A stretch of 64,000 bases of DNA from Kocuria coralli (lineage in GTDB: Bacteria > Actinomycetota > Actinomycetes > Actinomycetales > Micrococcaceae), in contig NZ_ML708611.1 of assembly GCF_008831305.1 (NCBI RefSeq), positions 186,001-250,000 on the forward strand. Direction: 5' to 3'. A program made the position numbers and the translations under genes. Below the pieces are notes generated by a model that was given only the letters and a program-made list of their open reading frames with translations, did not search any database and had not been told where the DNA came from. This document shows, one piece after another, positions 17,118 through 26,581 of the stretch. Position 1 is the stretch's first letter, and the number at the start of each line of letters is the position of its first letter.

Positions 17118-18818
17118 GTGGCGCGCCCTGATGGAAAACTGAGTTTCGAAACGTTCCCGGGTGAGAAATCACCTCAGGATGAATGCGGCGTATTCGGTGT
17201 GTGGGCACCGGGTGAAGACGTCGCCAAACTGTCCTACTACGGCCTCTACGCCCTGCAGCACCGCGGGCAGGAGTCCGCGGGCATCGCCACGTCCACCGGT
17301 TCCCGGATCAACGTGTACAAGGACATGGGCCTGGTCTCCCAGGTCTTCGACGAGCCCACCCTCAACACCCTGACGGGGCACATCTCCGTCGGGCACTGCC
17401 GGTACTCGACCACGGGCGGCTCACGGTGGGCCAATGCGCAGCCCACCCTCGGCGCCACGCCCCACGGGACCGTGGCCCTGGCGCACAACGGCAACCTGAC
17501 CAACTCGGCGCAGCTCTACGACAGCCTCATCGACAAGTCCGGTTTCCCCTCCCGGGGCGAGATGGCGATGGGCAACACCACGGACACCGCCCTGGTGACC
17601 AGCCTGCTGGCGGAACACCCTCACGGCTCCCTCGAGGAGGCCGCGCTGGCGCTCCTGCCCCAGCTGGTGGGCTCGTTCTGCCTGACCTTCATGGACGAGC
17701 ACACGCTCTACGCGGCCCGCGACCCCCAGGGCATCCGGCCCCTCGTCCTGGGACGGCTCCAGCGGGGATGGGTGGTGGCCTCGGAGACCGCGGCCCTGGA
17801 CATCGTCGGGGCCTCCTTCGTCCGCGAGGTGGAACCGGGCGAGTTCCTGGCGATCGACGAGGACGGCCTCCGCTCGCAGCGCTTCGCCGAGACCCGCCGC
17901 GCGGCGTGCGTCTTCGAATACGTCTACCTGGCACGTCCCGATACCTCGATCCACGGCCGTTCGGTATACGAGTCGCGCGTGGAGATGGGCCGGCAGCTGG
18001 CGCGGGAGCACGAGGTCGAAGCCGACATGGTCATGCCCACGCCCGAATCAGGCACCCCCGCGGCGATCGGCTACGCGGAGGCCTCCGGCATCCCGTTCGG
18101 CAACGGCCTGGTCAAGAACGCATATGTGGGCCGGACCTTCATCCAGCCCTCCGACACCATCCGGCAGCTGGGCATCAGGCTCAAGCTCAATCCGCTGAAA
18201 TCCGTCGTGGCCGGCAAGCGCCTGGTGGTGGTGGACGATTCGATCGTGAGGGGCAATACCCAGCGGGCCCTGGTCCGCATGCTGCGCGAGGCGGGGGCCG
18301 CTGAGATCCACGTGCGCATCTCCTCGCCGCCCATCAAGTGGCCGTGCTTCTACGGCATCGACTTCGCGTCGCGGGCCGAGCTGATCGCCAACGGCCTGGC
18401 CGTCGAGGACATCCGCGAATCCCTGGGCGCCGACAGCCTCGGCTACATCTCCGAGGACGGCATGGTCGCAGCCACCCAGCAGCAGCCCCATGAGCTGTGC
18501 ACCGCGTGCTTCTCCGGCCGCTACCCCACCGAGCTGCCCGCCGCCGACGACCTGGGCAAGTCCGTGGTCGAGTCCCGCAGGAAGCCCGGCACCCCCGTGC
18601 GGACGAGGACCGCCGGGGCCTCCGATGGACCTGCGGCGACCACGGCCCCCGAGCCCCCTACGACGCCGGGCCCGGCCCCTGAGGTCTCGGCCCCCCGGAT
18701 CCTCGAGTCCGAGGCCCCGGGCACGTGCGAGCCGGGGCCCGACTCCGATCTCGAGGATCTGGTGCTGGAGGAGGACAAGCGCCGGGAGGATCGCCATCCG
18801 ACCCGCTCCTCCCGGTGA
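17118..18818 (+). CDS. purF: Amidophosphoribosyltransferase
   Basis: First committed step of purine synthesis: PRPP plus glutamine gives phosphoribosylamine. It starts at GTG 17118. A 22-residue propeptide precedes the glutaminase nucleophile Cys23 (DECGVFGVW), typical of the self-processed Bacillus-type enzyme. The iron-sulfur ligands fit CVFEYVY, PCFYGID and LCTACFSGRYP. The PRPP loop is VVVDDSIVRGNTQ. The final 80 residues are a Pro/Glu/Asp-rich extension beyond the normal C-terminus. Length 566. Confidence 0.96.
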   Translation: MARPDGKLSFETFPGEKSPQDECGVFGVWAPGEDVAKLSYYGLYALQHRGQESAGIATSTGSRINVYKDMGLVSQVFDEPTLNTLTGHISVGHCRYSTTGGSRWANAQPTLGATPHGTVALAHNGNLTNSAQLYDSLIDKSGFPSRGEMAMGNTTDTALVTSLLAEHPHGSLEEAALALLPQLVGSFCLTFMDEHTLYAARDPQGIRPLVLGRLQRGWVVASETAALDIVGASFVREVEPGEFLAIDEDGLRSQRFAETRRAACVFEYVYLARPDTSIHGRSVYESRVEMGRQLAREHEVEADMVMPTPESGTPAAIGYAEASGIPFGNGLVKNAYVGRTFIQPSDTIRQLGIRLKLNPLKSVVAGKRLVVVDDSIVRGNTQRALVRMLREAGAAEIHVRISSPPIKWPCFYGIDFASRAELIANGLAVEDIRESLGADSLGYISEDGMVAATQQQPHELCTACFSGRYPTELPAADDLGKSVVESRRKPGTPVRTRTAGASDGPAATTAPEPPTTPGPAPEVSAPRILESEAPGTCEPGPDSDLEDLVLEEDKRREDRHPTRSSR

Positions 18819-18906
18819 CTGCGCGCTCAGACCGTCCCAGCGTCCGTCCCGTCGCATCCGTCCATGGCCATGACCGAACAAGCACCCCAGCAGTGAGGAC
18901 CCTCCG

Positions 18907-20064
18907 GTGACCGAATCCACCCGCCCGAGCCAGGCCATCACCTACGCCGATTCCGGTGTGGACGTGGAGGCCGGCGACCGGGCCGTCGAGCTCATGAAGA
19001 CCGCCGTGAGGGCCACGCACACCGATCAGGTCGTGGGCGGCGTGGGAGGTTTCGCGGGGCTCTTCGACGCCTCCGCCCTCATCGGGTTCAAGAAGCCCTA
19101 CCTGGCCACCTCGACCGACGGCGTGGGCACCAAGGTGGCCATCGCCCAGGCGCTGGACGTCCACGACACCATCGGGTGGGACCTCGTGGGCATGGTCGTC
19201 GACGACATCGTCGTGGCAGGCGCCCGCCCCTTGTTCATGACCGACTACATCGCCACGGGAAAGGTGGTCCCGGAGCGGGTCGCGGACATCGTGCGCGGTA
19301 TCGCCGGCGCCTGCCAGGCCGCCGGAACCGCGCTGGTCGGCGGCGAGACCGCCGAGCATCCGGGGCTGCTGCGCCCGGACGAGTACGACGTCGCGGGGGC
19401 GGCCACGGGCGTCGTGGAGGCCGACCAGCTGCTGGGTGCCGACCGGGTCCGTCCCGGCGACGTCCTGATCGCCATGGCGTCGTCGGGGCTGCACTCCAAC
19501 GGCTACTCGCTGGTCCGCCGGGTGCTCAGCGTGGCCGGCTGGTCCCTGGACCGGGACGTCCCCGAGCTGGGCCGCACCCTGGGCGAGGAGCTGCTCGAGC
19601 CCACCCGCGTCTACGCCGCCGACGTCCTGGACCTCACGGCCGCCTTCCCGGTCAACGACTCCTCGGGCAGCACCGGCGCCGGGGTCCGGGCCTTCACGCA
19701 CGTGACCGGGGGCGGGCTGGCCGCCAACCTGGCCCGCGTCCTCCCCGCCGGGATGACGGCGACCGTCGACCGGTCGACCTGGTCCTGGCCAGCGATCTTC
19801 CAGGTGGTCTCCACGCTGGGCAACGTGCCCCAGGCCGACCTGGAGCGCACCCTGAACCTCGGCGTGGGCATGATCGCGGTGGTCGACCCCGCCGTGGCGG
19901 AGCAGGCCGTGAAGCACCTGGAGGCGCGCGGGGTGCCCTCCTGGGTGCTGGGCTCCGTGGAGGCCACGGACCCGTCCGCATCGGGCGACGGCCCGGACTG
20001 GGTCCAGGGCGCCAAGGGCGTGGACGGCGGCACCGTGCACATGGTGGGCGAGTACGCTCCCTGA
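18907..20064 (+). CDS. purM: AIR synthetase
   Basis: Phosphoribosylformylglycinamidine cyclo-ligase, the fifth step of the pathway, 385 residues. Signatures are TYADSGVDVEAGD, LATSTDGVGTKVAIA, VDDIVVAGARPLFMTDYIA, GGETAEHPG and SSGLHSNGYSLVR. The start is GTG after a GAGGA-type site in the 88-nt gap behind purF. A strong hairpin follows, so purM ends the plus-strand purine unit. Confidence 0.96.
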   Translation: MTESTRPSQAITYADSGVDVEAGDRAVELMKTAVRATHTDQVVGGVGGFAGLFDASALIGFKKPYLATSTDGVGTKVAIAQALDVHDTIGWDLVGMVVDDIVVAGARPLFMTDYIATGKVVPERVADIVRGIAGACQAAGTALVGGETAEHPGLLRPDEYDVAGAATGVVEADQLLGADRVRPGDVLIAMASSGLHSNGYSLVRRVLSVAGWSLDRDVPELGRTLGEELLEPTRVYAADVLDLTAAFPVNDSSGSTGAGVRAFTHVTGGGLAANLARVLPAGMTATVDRSTWSWPAIFQVVSTLGNVPQADLERTLNLGVGMIAVVDPAVAEQAVKHLEARGVPSWVLGSVEATDPSASGDGPDWVQGAKGVDGGTVHMVGEYAP

Positions 20065-20119
20065 GCCGCTAGCGCCCGGCGGCACCGGCGCGGCTCACCG
20101 GCCGCCGGAACCGGACATG

Positions 20120-20158
20120 GGAAGAGGCCGGATCCCGTTCAGGGATCCGGCCTCTTCC
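20120..20158. terminator. Bidirectional hairpin between purM and DUF3073
   Basis: Perfect 17-bp stem (arm GGAAGAGGCCGGATCCC) with 5-nt loop GTTCA, between convergent genes. It has no T-tract, but stability is very high. Confidence 0.75.
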
Positions 20159-20195
20159 GTCCGGCAATCGCGCAGGCCGCGCGCTCGCCGCCGAG

Positions 20196-20405
20196 TCAGC
20201 GGTAATCGTCGTCGGGGTCGTACCCCGGGTCCTCCGAGTGATCCTCACCCTCGGTGAGGTCATCGTCGTAGGGAGACGCGGCAGGCCGGGTCGTACCGGA
20301 CTGCCTCAATTCCCGCTGAAGGGCGGAGTAGTCGGTCTGCGGGCTGAAGTACTTCATCTCCCGCGCCTGTCGCGTTGCCTTCGCCTTTTGACGGCCGCGC
20401 CCCAT
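20196..20405 (-). CDS. DUF3073 family protein
   Basis: 69 residues with the family opening MGRGRQKAKATRQAREMKYFSP, split as MGRGRQKAKATR then QAREMKYFSP, and an acidic C-terminus (DDDLTEGED, DPDDDYR). It is a small actinobacterial protein of unknown role, regularly found beside purM. A GAGGGGG site precedes the ATG. Confidence 0.9.
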   Translation of the reverse strand: MGRGRQKAKATRQAREMKYFSPQTDYSALQRELRQSGTTRPAASPYDDDLTEGEDHSEDPGYDPDDDYR

Positions 20406-20576
20406 GAGCGTGACCCCCTCTGTCTCTCGGTCCCGGTCGGCGGTACGTTTGGCACACAGTACGGCCCCGGATGTTTTCAGTCTGTGTCGTGGCCCCAGCG
20501 TACACGCTCAGACCGCGCGGCTCGACTCCCCGTCACCCGCGATCCACGAGCCCCGGAGGGCCGGGCCGCCCGGTCG

Positions 20577-23231
20577 TCACCCGCCATGGAGGGGAACATC
20601 CTGGTCACCGGCATCCGGCCCGCGGCGTTCGCGGGAGTCCTCGGTCGTGACGATCAGTCCGTCGGCCGCGACATCCGGATCGATGTCCACGTGGACGGTG
20701 TCGCCGTCGCTGATCGCCCCGGAGAGCAGCCCCCTGGCGAGCTTGTCGCCGATCTCGCGCTGCACCAGGCGGCGCAGGGGCCGGGCCCCGTAGGCGGGGT
20801 CGTATCCGGAGAGCCCCAGCCATTCCGTGGCCGCGGAGGACACCTCCAGGCTCAGGCGACGCTGGGCCAGCCGCTCGGCCAGATGGGCCACCTGGATATC
20901 CACGATCTTGGCCAGGTCCTCCGTGGTCAGAGGATCGAACATGATCACTTCATCCAGGCGGTTCAGGAACTCCGGCTTGAACGAGACGTTGACCACGTTC
21001 ATCACCGCGTCCCTCTTGGCCTCGTCGTCCAGGGCGGGATCCACCAGGAACTGACTGCCCAGGTTGGAGGTCAGGATCAGGATGGTGTTGCGGAAGTCCA
21101 CCGTCCGCCCCTGGCCATCGGTCAGGCGCCCGTCGTCGAGCACCTGCAGGAGGATGTCGAAGACCTCCGGGTGGGCCTTCTCCACCTCGTCGAGCAGCAC
21201 CACGGAGTAGGGGCGGCGGCGCACCGCCTCGGTGAGCTGCCCGCCCTCCTCGTAGCCCACGTAGCCGGGAGGCGCTCCGACCAGCCGGGCGACGGAGTGC
21301 TTCTCCCCGTACTCGGACATGTCGATGCGCACCAGGGCGCGCTCGTCGTCGAACTGGAACTCGGCCAGGGACTTGGCCAGCTCGGTCTTGCCCACGCCGG
21401 TGGGGCCCAGGAAGAGGAAGGACCCGATCGGCCGGTCCGGGTCGGCGATCCCTGCGCGGGAGCGCCGGACGGCGTCGGCCACGGCGGTCACGGCCTTGCT
21501 CTGCCCGATCAGGCGCCGGCCCAGGACCTGCTCCATATGCAGCAGCTTCTCGGTCTCGCCCTGCAGCATCCGCCCAGCAGGGATCCCGGTCCACGCCGAG
21601 ATCACCTCGGCGACGTCATCGGCGGTGACCTCCTCGGAGACCATGGACTCGCGCTCGGCTCCGGCGTCCTCCTGCTCCTGGGCGACGTCCAGCTCCTTCT
21701 GCAGGGCCGGGATCTCGCCGTAGAGCAGGCGCGAGGCCTCCCCCAGGTCGCCACCGCGCTGGGCCCGCTCGGCCTGCGAGCGCAGCTCGTCGATCTTGGC
21801 CTTGAGATCGCCCACGCGGTTCAGCCCGGCCTTCTCCTGCTCCCACCGGGCGTTGAGGACGTCGAGCTCGGCCTGCTTGTCGGCCTTGTCCTTGAGCAGC
21901 GCTTCGAGCCGTTCGACGGAGGCGGGGTCGGTCTCGTCCTTGAGGGCGAGTTCCTCCATGGTCAGGCGGTCCACCTGGCGGCGCAGCTGGTCGATCTCCT
22001 CCGGGGCCGAGTCGATCTCCATCCGCAGGCGCGAGGCGGCCTCGTCCACCAGGTCGATCGCCTTGTCGGGCAGCTGCCGTCCGGGGATGAAACGGTTCGA
22101 CAGCGCGGCCGCCGCCACCAGGGCGGAGTCGGCGATCTGCACCTTGTGATGGGCCTCGTAGCGTTCCTTGAGACCGCGCAGGATCGCGATGGTGTCCTCG
22201 ACGGACGGCTCTCCCACGTAGACCTGCTGGAAGCGGCGTTCCAGGGCGGCGTCCTTCTCGATGTTCTCCCGGTACTCGTCCAGGGTGGTGGCGCCGATCA
22301 GACGCAGCTCACCGCGAGCGAGCATGGGCTTGAGCATGTTGCCCGCGTCCATGGCGCCTTCGGATCCGCCGCCCGCGCCGACGACCGTGTGCAGCTCGTC
22401 GATGAAGGTCACCACCTGGCCTTCGGAGGCCTTGATCTCGTCCAGGACGGCCTTCAGCCGCTCCTCGAACTCACCGCGGTACTTGGCCCCCGCCACCATG
22501 GACCCCAGGTCCAGGGAGATCAGGGTCTTGCCCCTCAGGGTCTCGGGGACGTCCCCCGCGACCATGCGCTGGGCGAGCCCCTCGACGACGGCGGTCTTGC
22601 CGACGCCGGGTTCGCCGATCAGCACCGGGTTGTTCTTGGTCCGGCGGGAGAGCACCTGGACCACGCGGCGGATCTCCGAGTCACGGCCGATGACGGGGTC
22701 CAGCTTGCCGTCACGGGCGACGGCGGTCAGGTCCGTGCCGTACTTCTCGAGGGCCTGGAAGGTGCCTTCCGGGTCGGGGCTGGTCACCCTCCGGTCCCCC
22801 CGGACGGACGGGATGGTGTCCTTGATCGTCTTGGCCGTTGCACCGGCCTCCTCGAGCAGCCGCCCCGCCGTACCGTCCACGTCCGCCAGGCCGTACAGCA
22901 GGTGCTCGGTGGAGACGTACTCGTCCCCGAGCCCCTGGGCGAATTTCTCCGCGCTCTGCACGACCTGCAGCGCAGCACGGTTGAACTGCGCCTGGGCCGC
23001 CGTGGAGCCGGTGGCCGACGGCAGTGCGGCGATCGACTCGGCCGCTTTGCGGCCCAGGGCGGCCACGTCCACGCCGGCGGCCTGGAGCACGGCATCCGCG
23101 ACGCCGTCGCGCTGATCGAGCAGCGCCTTGAGAAGGTGGACGGGTTCGATCTGCGGATTGCCCGCGGTGGAGGCCTCCGTGGCAGCGGCGCTGATGGCCT
23201 CTTGCGAACGAGTGGTGAGTTTGGTTTCCAT
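20577..23231 (-). CDS. clpB: ClpB disaggregase
   Basis: Hexameric AAA+ chaperone that rescues aggregated proteins together with DnaK. The 884-residue protein has the N-terminal Clp repeats (1-150), Walker A1 [10 protein letters not shown] (about 206), the coiled-coil middle domain (about 400-530), Walker A2 [10 protein letters not shown] (about 607) and the C-terminal small domain. GGAAGG precedes the ATG. A HAIR-like operator 112 bp upstream matches that of dnaK, so HspR control is expected. Confidence 0.97.
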   Translation of the reverse strand: METKLTTRSQEAISAAATEASTAGNPQIEPVHLLKALLDQRDGVADAVLQAAGVDVAALGRKAAESIAALPSATGSTAAQAQFNRAALQVVQSAEKFAQGLGDEYVSTEHLLYGLADVDGTAGRLLEEAGATAKTIKDTIPSVRGDRRVTSPDPEGTFQALEKYGTDLTAVARDGKLDPVIGRDSEIRRVVQVLSRRTKNNPVLIGEPGVGKTAVVEGLAQRMVAGDVPETLRGKTLISLDLGSMVAGAKYRGEFEERLKAVLDEIKASEGQVVTFIDELHTVVGAGGGSEGAMDAGNMLKPMLARGELRLIGATTLDEYRENIEKDAALERRFQQVYVGEPSVEDTIAILRGLKERYEAHHKVQIADSALVAAAALSNRFIPGRQLPDKAIDLVDEAASRLRMEIDSAPEEIDQLRRQVDRLTMEELALKDETDPASVERLEALLKDKADKQAELDVLNARWEQEKAGLNRVGDLKAKIDELRSQAERAQRGGDLGEASRLLYGEIPALQKELDVAQEQEDAGAERESMVSEEVTADDVAEVISAWTGIPAGRMLQGETEKLLHMEQVLGRRLIGQSKAVTAVADAVRRSRAGIADPDRPIGSFLFLGPTGVGKTELAKSLAEFQFDDERALVRIDMSEYGEKHSVARLVGAPPGYVGYEEGGQLTEAVRRRPYSVVLLDEVEKAHPEVFDILLQVLDDGRLTDGQGRTVDFRNTILILTSNLGSQFLVDPALDDEAKRDAVMNVVNVSFKPEFLNRLDEVIMFDPLTTEDLAKIVDIQVAHLAERLAQRRLSLEVSSAATEWLGLSGYDPAYGARPLRRLVQREIGDKLARGLLSGAISDGDTVHVDIDPDVAADGLIVTTEDSRERRGPDAGDQDVPLHGG

Positions 23232-23342
23232 GTCAGATCCTTCCTGGGTGCAGCGGACCGAGGACCGGCCGGCCCGCTGACAGCCGGCGCCTTCAGTGTC
23301 GCGCGTTCACCCCGTAGCCCGAAGGGGTAGTCGTCTTTCGTT

Positions 23343-23368
23343 AAGTTGAGTCTACTACTATCAACTTT
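23343..23368. promoter_or_regulatory. HAIR-like HspR operator upstream of clpB
   Basis: Inverted repeat AAGTTGA (23343-23349) and TCAACTT (23361-23367) with 11 bp between. The full 26-bp element opens AAGTTGAGTC and closes TATCAACTTT, as does the element at dnaK. Family knowledge: HspR represses dnaK and clpB through HAIR elements. Confidence 0.85.
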
Positions 23369-23410
23369 CCTACGCTAGATGGGCTCATGGAAGAGCCGGG
23401 CCCGCAGCCC

Positions 23411-23416
23411 TATGCT
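23411..23416 (+). promoter_or_regulatory. -10 box of the GNAT gene (leaderless)
   Basis: TATGCT, 8 nt before the ATG at 23425. Confidence 0.5.
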
Positions 23417-23424
23417 TGATCCCC

Positions 23425-24135
23425 ATGACTGATGCCCACGGCGAGCCCGTTTCCCCAGCACCATCCGCCGACCCCCTTTCCAACCGGACAGGGCGATCCG
23501 GGACAGGGCGATCCGGCCGGGACGGCCGGATGCTCGTCCGCGCCGCGGAAGAGGCCGACGTCGAAGCCATGGCGGAGATCATGGTCCGCGCCTTCGAGCA
23601 CGATCCGTGGACCCTTGGGCATGCCGGCCCCGCGACGGCGATCCCGGCGGTATTCGGCTACGAGCGCCAGGCGCTGCGGCGCTACTGGCTGGCCAGTCAG
23701 GTGGCCGACGTCGCGGTCTCGGCGCCGAGCGCGGAGACCGGATCGGCGGAGCCCGCGGAACTGCTCGGGGTGGCGCTCTGGCAGCCGCCCCACGCCGCCG
23801 AGATGCCGCAGGAGCTCGAGGAGCTCTTCATCGGCGCACTGGGCCTGGACCCGCAGCGGGAGGGGGCCGACCACGCACTGGCTGTCGACGCCCGCCCGGC
23901 GCAGCCGCACTGGCATCTGGAGCTGCTGGCCGTGAGCCCCTCGGCGCAGGGGATGGGGGTCGGCTCGGCGCTGCTGCGCCACGGCCTGGAACGGACCGGA
24001 GACCTGACGACCTCGCTCGACTCGACGACGCCGGAGAGCCGCAGGCTCTACGAGCGCCTGGGGTTCCGGATGATCCGGGAGTTCACCGACTCACGGGGCG
24101 TGACGCAGTACGCGATGCGTCACGTCCCGGAGTGA
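23425..24135 (+). CDS. GNAT family N-acetyltransferase
   Basis: 236 residues. A polar N-terminal tail (1-34) includes a 15-bp in-frame DNA duplication (23486-23515) encoding repeated TGRSG. The GNAT core has ELLAVSPSAQGMGVGSALLRHG (about 180-200; the QGMGVG acetyl-CoA loop), then SLDSTTPESRRLYERLGF. Substrate unknown; the closing pattern resembles small-molecule acetyltransferases. An in-frame TTG at 23416 lies inside the -10 box and is rejected as the start. Confidence 0.85.
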   Translation: MTDAHGEPVSPAPSADPLSNRTGRSGTGRSGRDGRMLVRAAEEADVEAMAEIMVRAFEHDPWTLGHAGPATAIPAVFGYERQALRRYWLASQVADVAVSAPSAETGSAEPAELLGVALWQPPHAAEMPQELEELFIGALGLDPQREGADHALAVDARPAQPHWHLELLAVSPSAQGMGVGSALLRHGLERTGDLTTSLDSTTPESRRLYERLGFRMIREFTDSRGVTQYAMRHVPE

Positions 24136-24141
24136 CGGGTC

Positions 24142-24780
24142 TTAGACAGCGGCCCCGCGCCGGAAGCGACGGCGTCCGCGCCAGGCCAGGCGCACGTAGA
24201 ACGCGCCGGTGACCACGTGCAGGAACGCCCCGGCCTCCACGAACAGGACACCCAGGAAGTCCAGCCACTGCTGACCGAAGGCAGGTGCGGCCAGCACCGC
24301 GACCACCCCCACCATGGTGATCGCCGTCCGGAACTTGCCCACCCAGTTGACCTTCATGGACTCGTAGGAGTCCAGGGCCAGGATGAACAGGCCCAGGAAG
24401 AGGTCCACGACCGCGATGATGACGATGGCCCACCACGGGAGCAGGCCCACCCAGGCCAGGGCGATCGCCACGAGCGCGAGCCCCAGTCGATCCGCCACGG
24501 GGTCCATCCTGGCCCCGAAGTGACTGAACTGGTCGAGGACCCTGGCCAGGAAGCCGTCCACCCAGTCGGTCAGCGAGAAGACGGCCACCAGCGTCAAGGG
24601 CAGCCATGGGTGCTCGTCGATGGCGAAGATCGAGACGACGGCGGGGAAGATCAGCGCGAAGCGCAGGATCGTGAAGAGGTTGGGGACGGTCCAGATGCCG
24701 CTGTCGGCCCGCTCCACGGGTGCCGCATCGCGCGCGGGGGGAACCAGGCCGTCGCGAACGGCTTTCAGCATCCTGCTCAT
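24142..24780 (-). CDS. CDP-alcohol phosphatidyltransferase family protein
   Basis: Membrane enzyme of the phospholipid-synthesis superfamily, 212 residues. The signature D-x2-DG-x2-AR-x8-G-x3-D-x3-D is complete (DWVDGFLAR, then GARMDPVADR, about residues 70-96). Five to six hydrophobic helices follow. The acceptor alcohol (glycerol phosphate, inositol phosphate or other) cannot be told from sequence. It starts within the stop of the preceding membrane protein (ATGA, 24777-24780). A second ATG lies 9 bp in. Confidence 0.88.
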   Translation of the reverse strand: MSRMLKAVRDGLVPPARDAAPVERADSGIWTVPNLFTILRFALIFPAVVSIFAIDEHPWLPLTLVAVFSLTDWVDGFLARVLDQFSHFGARMDPVADRLGLALVAIALAWVGLLPWWAIVIIAVVDLFLGLFILALDSYESMKVNWVGKFRTAITMVGVVAVLAAPAFGQQWLDFLGVLFVEAGAFLHVVTGAFYVRLAWRGRRRFRRGAAV

Positions 24781-25436
24781 CGCGGACCACCGCCCCGGCG
24801 GGAGGCCGCTTCCGAAGCCCGGAAGGAGTCGACCCATTCCTGCCGCAGGCGGTCCTCCTCCTCCGGGTCCGGCTCGACCGCTTCCCCCCGCAGCCGGGCG
24901 CGGGTTCGCCTGACGTCCAGGGAGGCGGAGACCACCGACCCGGCAGCCGCCGCGAAGGTCAGCACGCCCACGGTATTGGCGAACCCCGCGCTCAGGCCCA
25001 CGGCCTCCGGCCCGGCCAGAGCGGTGAACAGGGACTGACCGCGTCCGTCGATGAGGTCGGGGAGGAAGAAGCCCAGGCAGAGCGCACCGAACCATGCCGC
25101 CACCGTCAGCCAGACCGTCGCCGGCGTGGCGTAGCGCGGCCGGTAACGAGCCAGATCCCCCAGGACCAGTCCGGCCGAGATCCACAGCAGGAGGCACAGC
25201 GGGGCGGCGAGCGCGCCCAGCCAGATCAGCGCCCTGCCGCCGGGGCCGCCGATCGGCACCGATGCCAGCACCAGCCACGCCGCGAGCACGAGCGGCACGA
25301 CCGGCGCCGCCACCGGGACCGCTCTGCGCAGCCCCCCGCCGCGCCTGTCGCCGAACGGAGCTGCGCCGTCACCGGCGCTCTGTGCGCGGTCGGCGCGTGT
25401 GGTCGCAGCGGGGATGGCTCCGGGGGCAGAGGACAT
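24777..25436 (-). CDS. Membrane protein of unknown function
   Basis: 219 residues with four predicted membrane helices (about 42-62, 70-92, 107-127, 145-170) and an arginine/glutamate-rich C-terminal tail. No family recognised. It is translationally coupled to the phosphatidyltransferase, which hints at a shared membrane-lipid role. TAGACT 6 nt before the ATG indicates a leaderless start. Confidence 0.7.
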   Translation of the reverse strand: MSSAPGAIPAATTRADRAQSAGDGAAPFGDRRGGGLRRAVPVAAPVVPLVLAAWLVLASVPIGGPGGRALIWLGALAAPLCLLLWISAGLVLGDLARYRPRYATPATVWLTVAAWFGALCLGFFLPDLIDGRGQSLFTALAGPEAVGLSAGFANTVGVLTFAAAAGSVVSASLDVRRTRARLRGEAVEPDPEEEDRLRQEWVDSFRASEAASRRGGGPR

Positions 25437-25442
25437 GCCCCC

Positions 25443-25448
25443 AGTCTA
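25443..25448 (-). promoter_or_regulatory. -10 box of the membrane protein operon (leaderless)
   Basis: TAGACT on the minus strand, then 6 nt and ATG. Confidence 0.5.
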
Positions 25449-25485
25449 CGGAGGGTACGGGGCAGGAACGTAGGCATCCTGCAAC

Positions 25486-25509
25486 ACATATGCTATTTTT
25501 CTAATATGT
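25486..25509. promoter_or_regulatory. AT-rich dyad over the start of the CDF exporter gene
   Basis: ACATAT (25486-25491) and ATATGT (25504-25509) separated by 12 bp, the right arm covering the ATG. The tract is AT-rich in a 70% GC setting. Possible operator for a metal-responsive repressor; no such repressor is adjacent. Confidence 0.4.
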
Positions 25510-26501
25510 CATCAGCGGGAACCTGCGGCGCATCGCCCGTCACCGTGCCCGACGGGCACGGGCATTCGCATGACCTCGCCAGGTCATCGCGCAGACGCCT
25601 GGCCATCGCCCTGGGCATCACCGCAACGGTCCTGATGGCGCAGGTGATCGGAGCCCTCGTCACGGGGTCGCTGGCCCTGCTGGTGGACTCCGCCCACATG
25701 GCCGTGGACTCGGTCGGCCTGCTGATGGCGCTCGTGGCCTCGATCCTCATCACCCGGCCCCGCTCGTCGCGGCGCAGCTGGGGGTGGCTGCGCGCCGAGA
25801 TCATCGCGGCGGGGGTCCAGGCCACGGTGCTGCTGGGGGTCGGGATCTACGCGATCGTAGAGGGTCTCCGGCGGCTGTTCTCCCCGGTGCCCCTGGACGG
25901 AAGCGACCTCTGGCTGCTGGGCGCCATCGGCGTCGCCGGGCTCCTGGCCAATATCGCCTCGCTCCTGGTCCTCACGGCCGCCCGCGGGACCTCGCTCAAC
26001 ATGCGCGCCGCGTTCCTCGAGGTGCTCAACGACGCCCTGGGCTCCGTGGCGGTGATCGTCGCCGCCGTGGTCACCGGGCTGACCCAATGGAGCGGCGCGG
26101 ACCCCGTCGCGGGCATCCTCATCGCCCTGCTCATCATCCCGCGTGCCGTCCGGATCCTGCGCGAGTCGGGCTCCGTACTCATGGAATCGGCACCGCAGGG
26201 CCTGGACCTCGACGAGGTGGCGCGGCATCTCGAGCGGGTGCCGCGCGTGATCGCCGTCCACGACCTGCACGCGTCGCTGGTGGCGACGGGGGTCCCGGTG
26301 CTGACGGCGCACGTCGTCGTCGAGAACTCCAGCTTCGACGACGGTTCGGCGCCCCGGATCCTCGACGCCCTGCAGGTCTGCGCCGCGCAGCACTTCCCCG
26401 TCTCGGTCGAGCACGCGACGTTCCAGCTGGAACCCGCGGGGCACGTCGAGCACGAGACCTTGCGGCACGGCCCCATGGGGTCCCCGGGCACGCACTCGTA
26501 G
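25506..26501 (+). CDS. Cation diffusion facilitator metal exporter
   Basis: 331 residues, six membrane helices and a cytoplasmic C-terminal domain, expected to export zinc or a related divalent ion by proton exchange. N-terminal HGHSHD is the usual His-rich patch. Helix II keeps HxxxD (DSAHMAVD). In helix V the second site reads EVLNDALGS, so the usual His is Glu and only the Asp is kept; this occurs in some actinobacterial members and may shift metal preference. No Shine-Dalgarno; TATTTT (25494-25499) lies 6 nt before ATG. A TATGCT at 25489 is an alternative -10. Confidence 0.9.
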   Translation: MSSAGTCGASPVTVPDGHGHSHDLARSSRRRLAIALGITATVLMAQVIGALVTGSLALLVDSAHMAVDSVGLLMALVASILITRPRSSRRSWGWLRAEIIAAGVQATVLLGVGIYAIVEGLRRLFSPVPLDGSDLWLLGAIGVAGLLANIASLLVLTAARGTSLNMRAAFLEVLNDALGSVAVIVAAVVTGLTQWSGADPVAGILIALLIIPRAVRILRESGSVLMESAPQGLDLDEVARHLERVPRVIAVHDLHASLVATGVPVLTAHVVVENSSFDDGSAPRILDALQVCAAQHFPVSVEHATFQLEPAGHVEHETLRHGPMGSPGTHS

Positions 26502-26569
26502 CTCCCCGGCCCGGCATCACCAGGGGCCTCCTCTCGTCGGCCGATGCACGCCGCACCCGGTGCGGCCGA

Positions 26570-26575
26570 TAGAGT
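26570..26575 (+). promoter_or_regulatory. -10 box of the tandem HAD gene (leaderless)
   Basis: TAGAGT, GAAACC, ATG. Confidence 0.5.
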
Positions 26576-26581
26576 GAAACC

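Noticed and set aside
20238-23330. Very long open frame antisense to clpB (about 1030 codons)
   Set aside because: Composition is rich in Gly, His, Gln and Val, as expected for the complement of a GC-rich gene, and ClpB is certain on the other strand.
24720-25505. Upstream extension of the CDF exporter frame (about 260 codons)
   Set aside because: It lies antisense to the phosphatidyltransferase and membrane protein genes and has low-complexity Arg/Pro/Gly composition.
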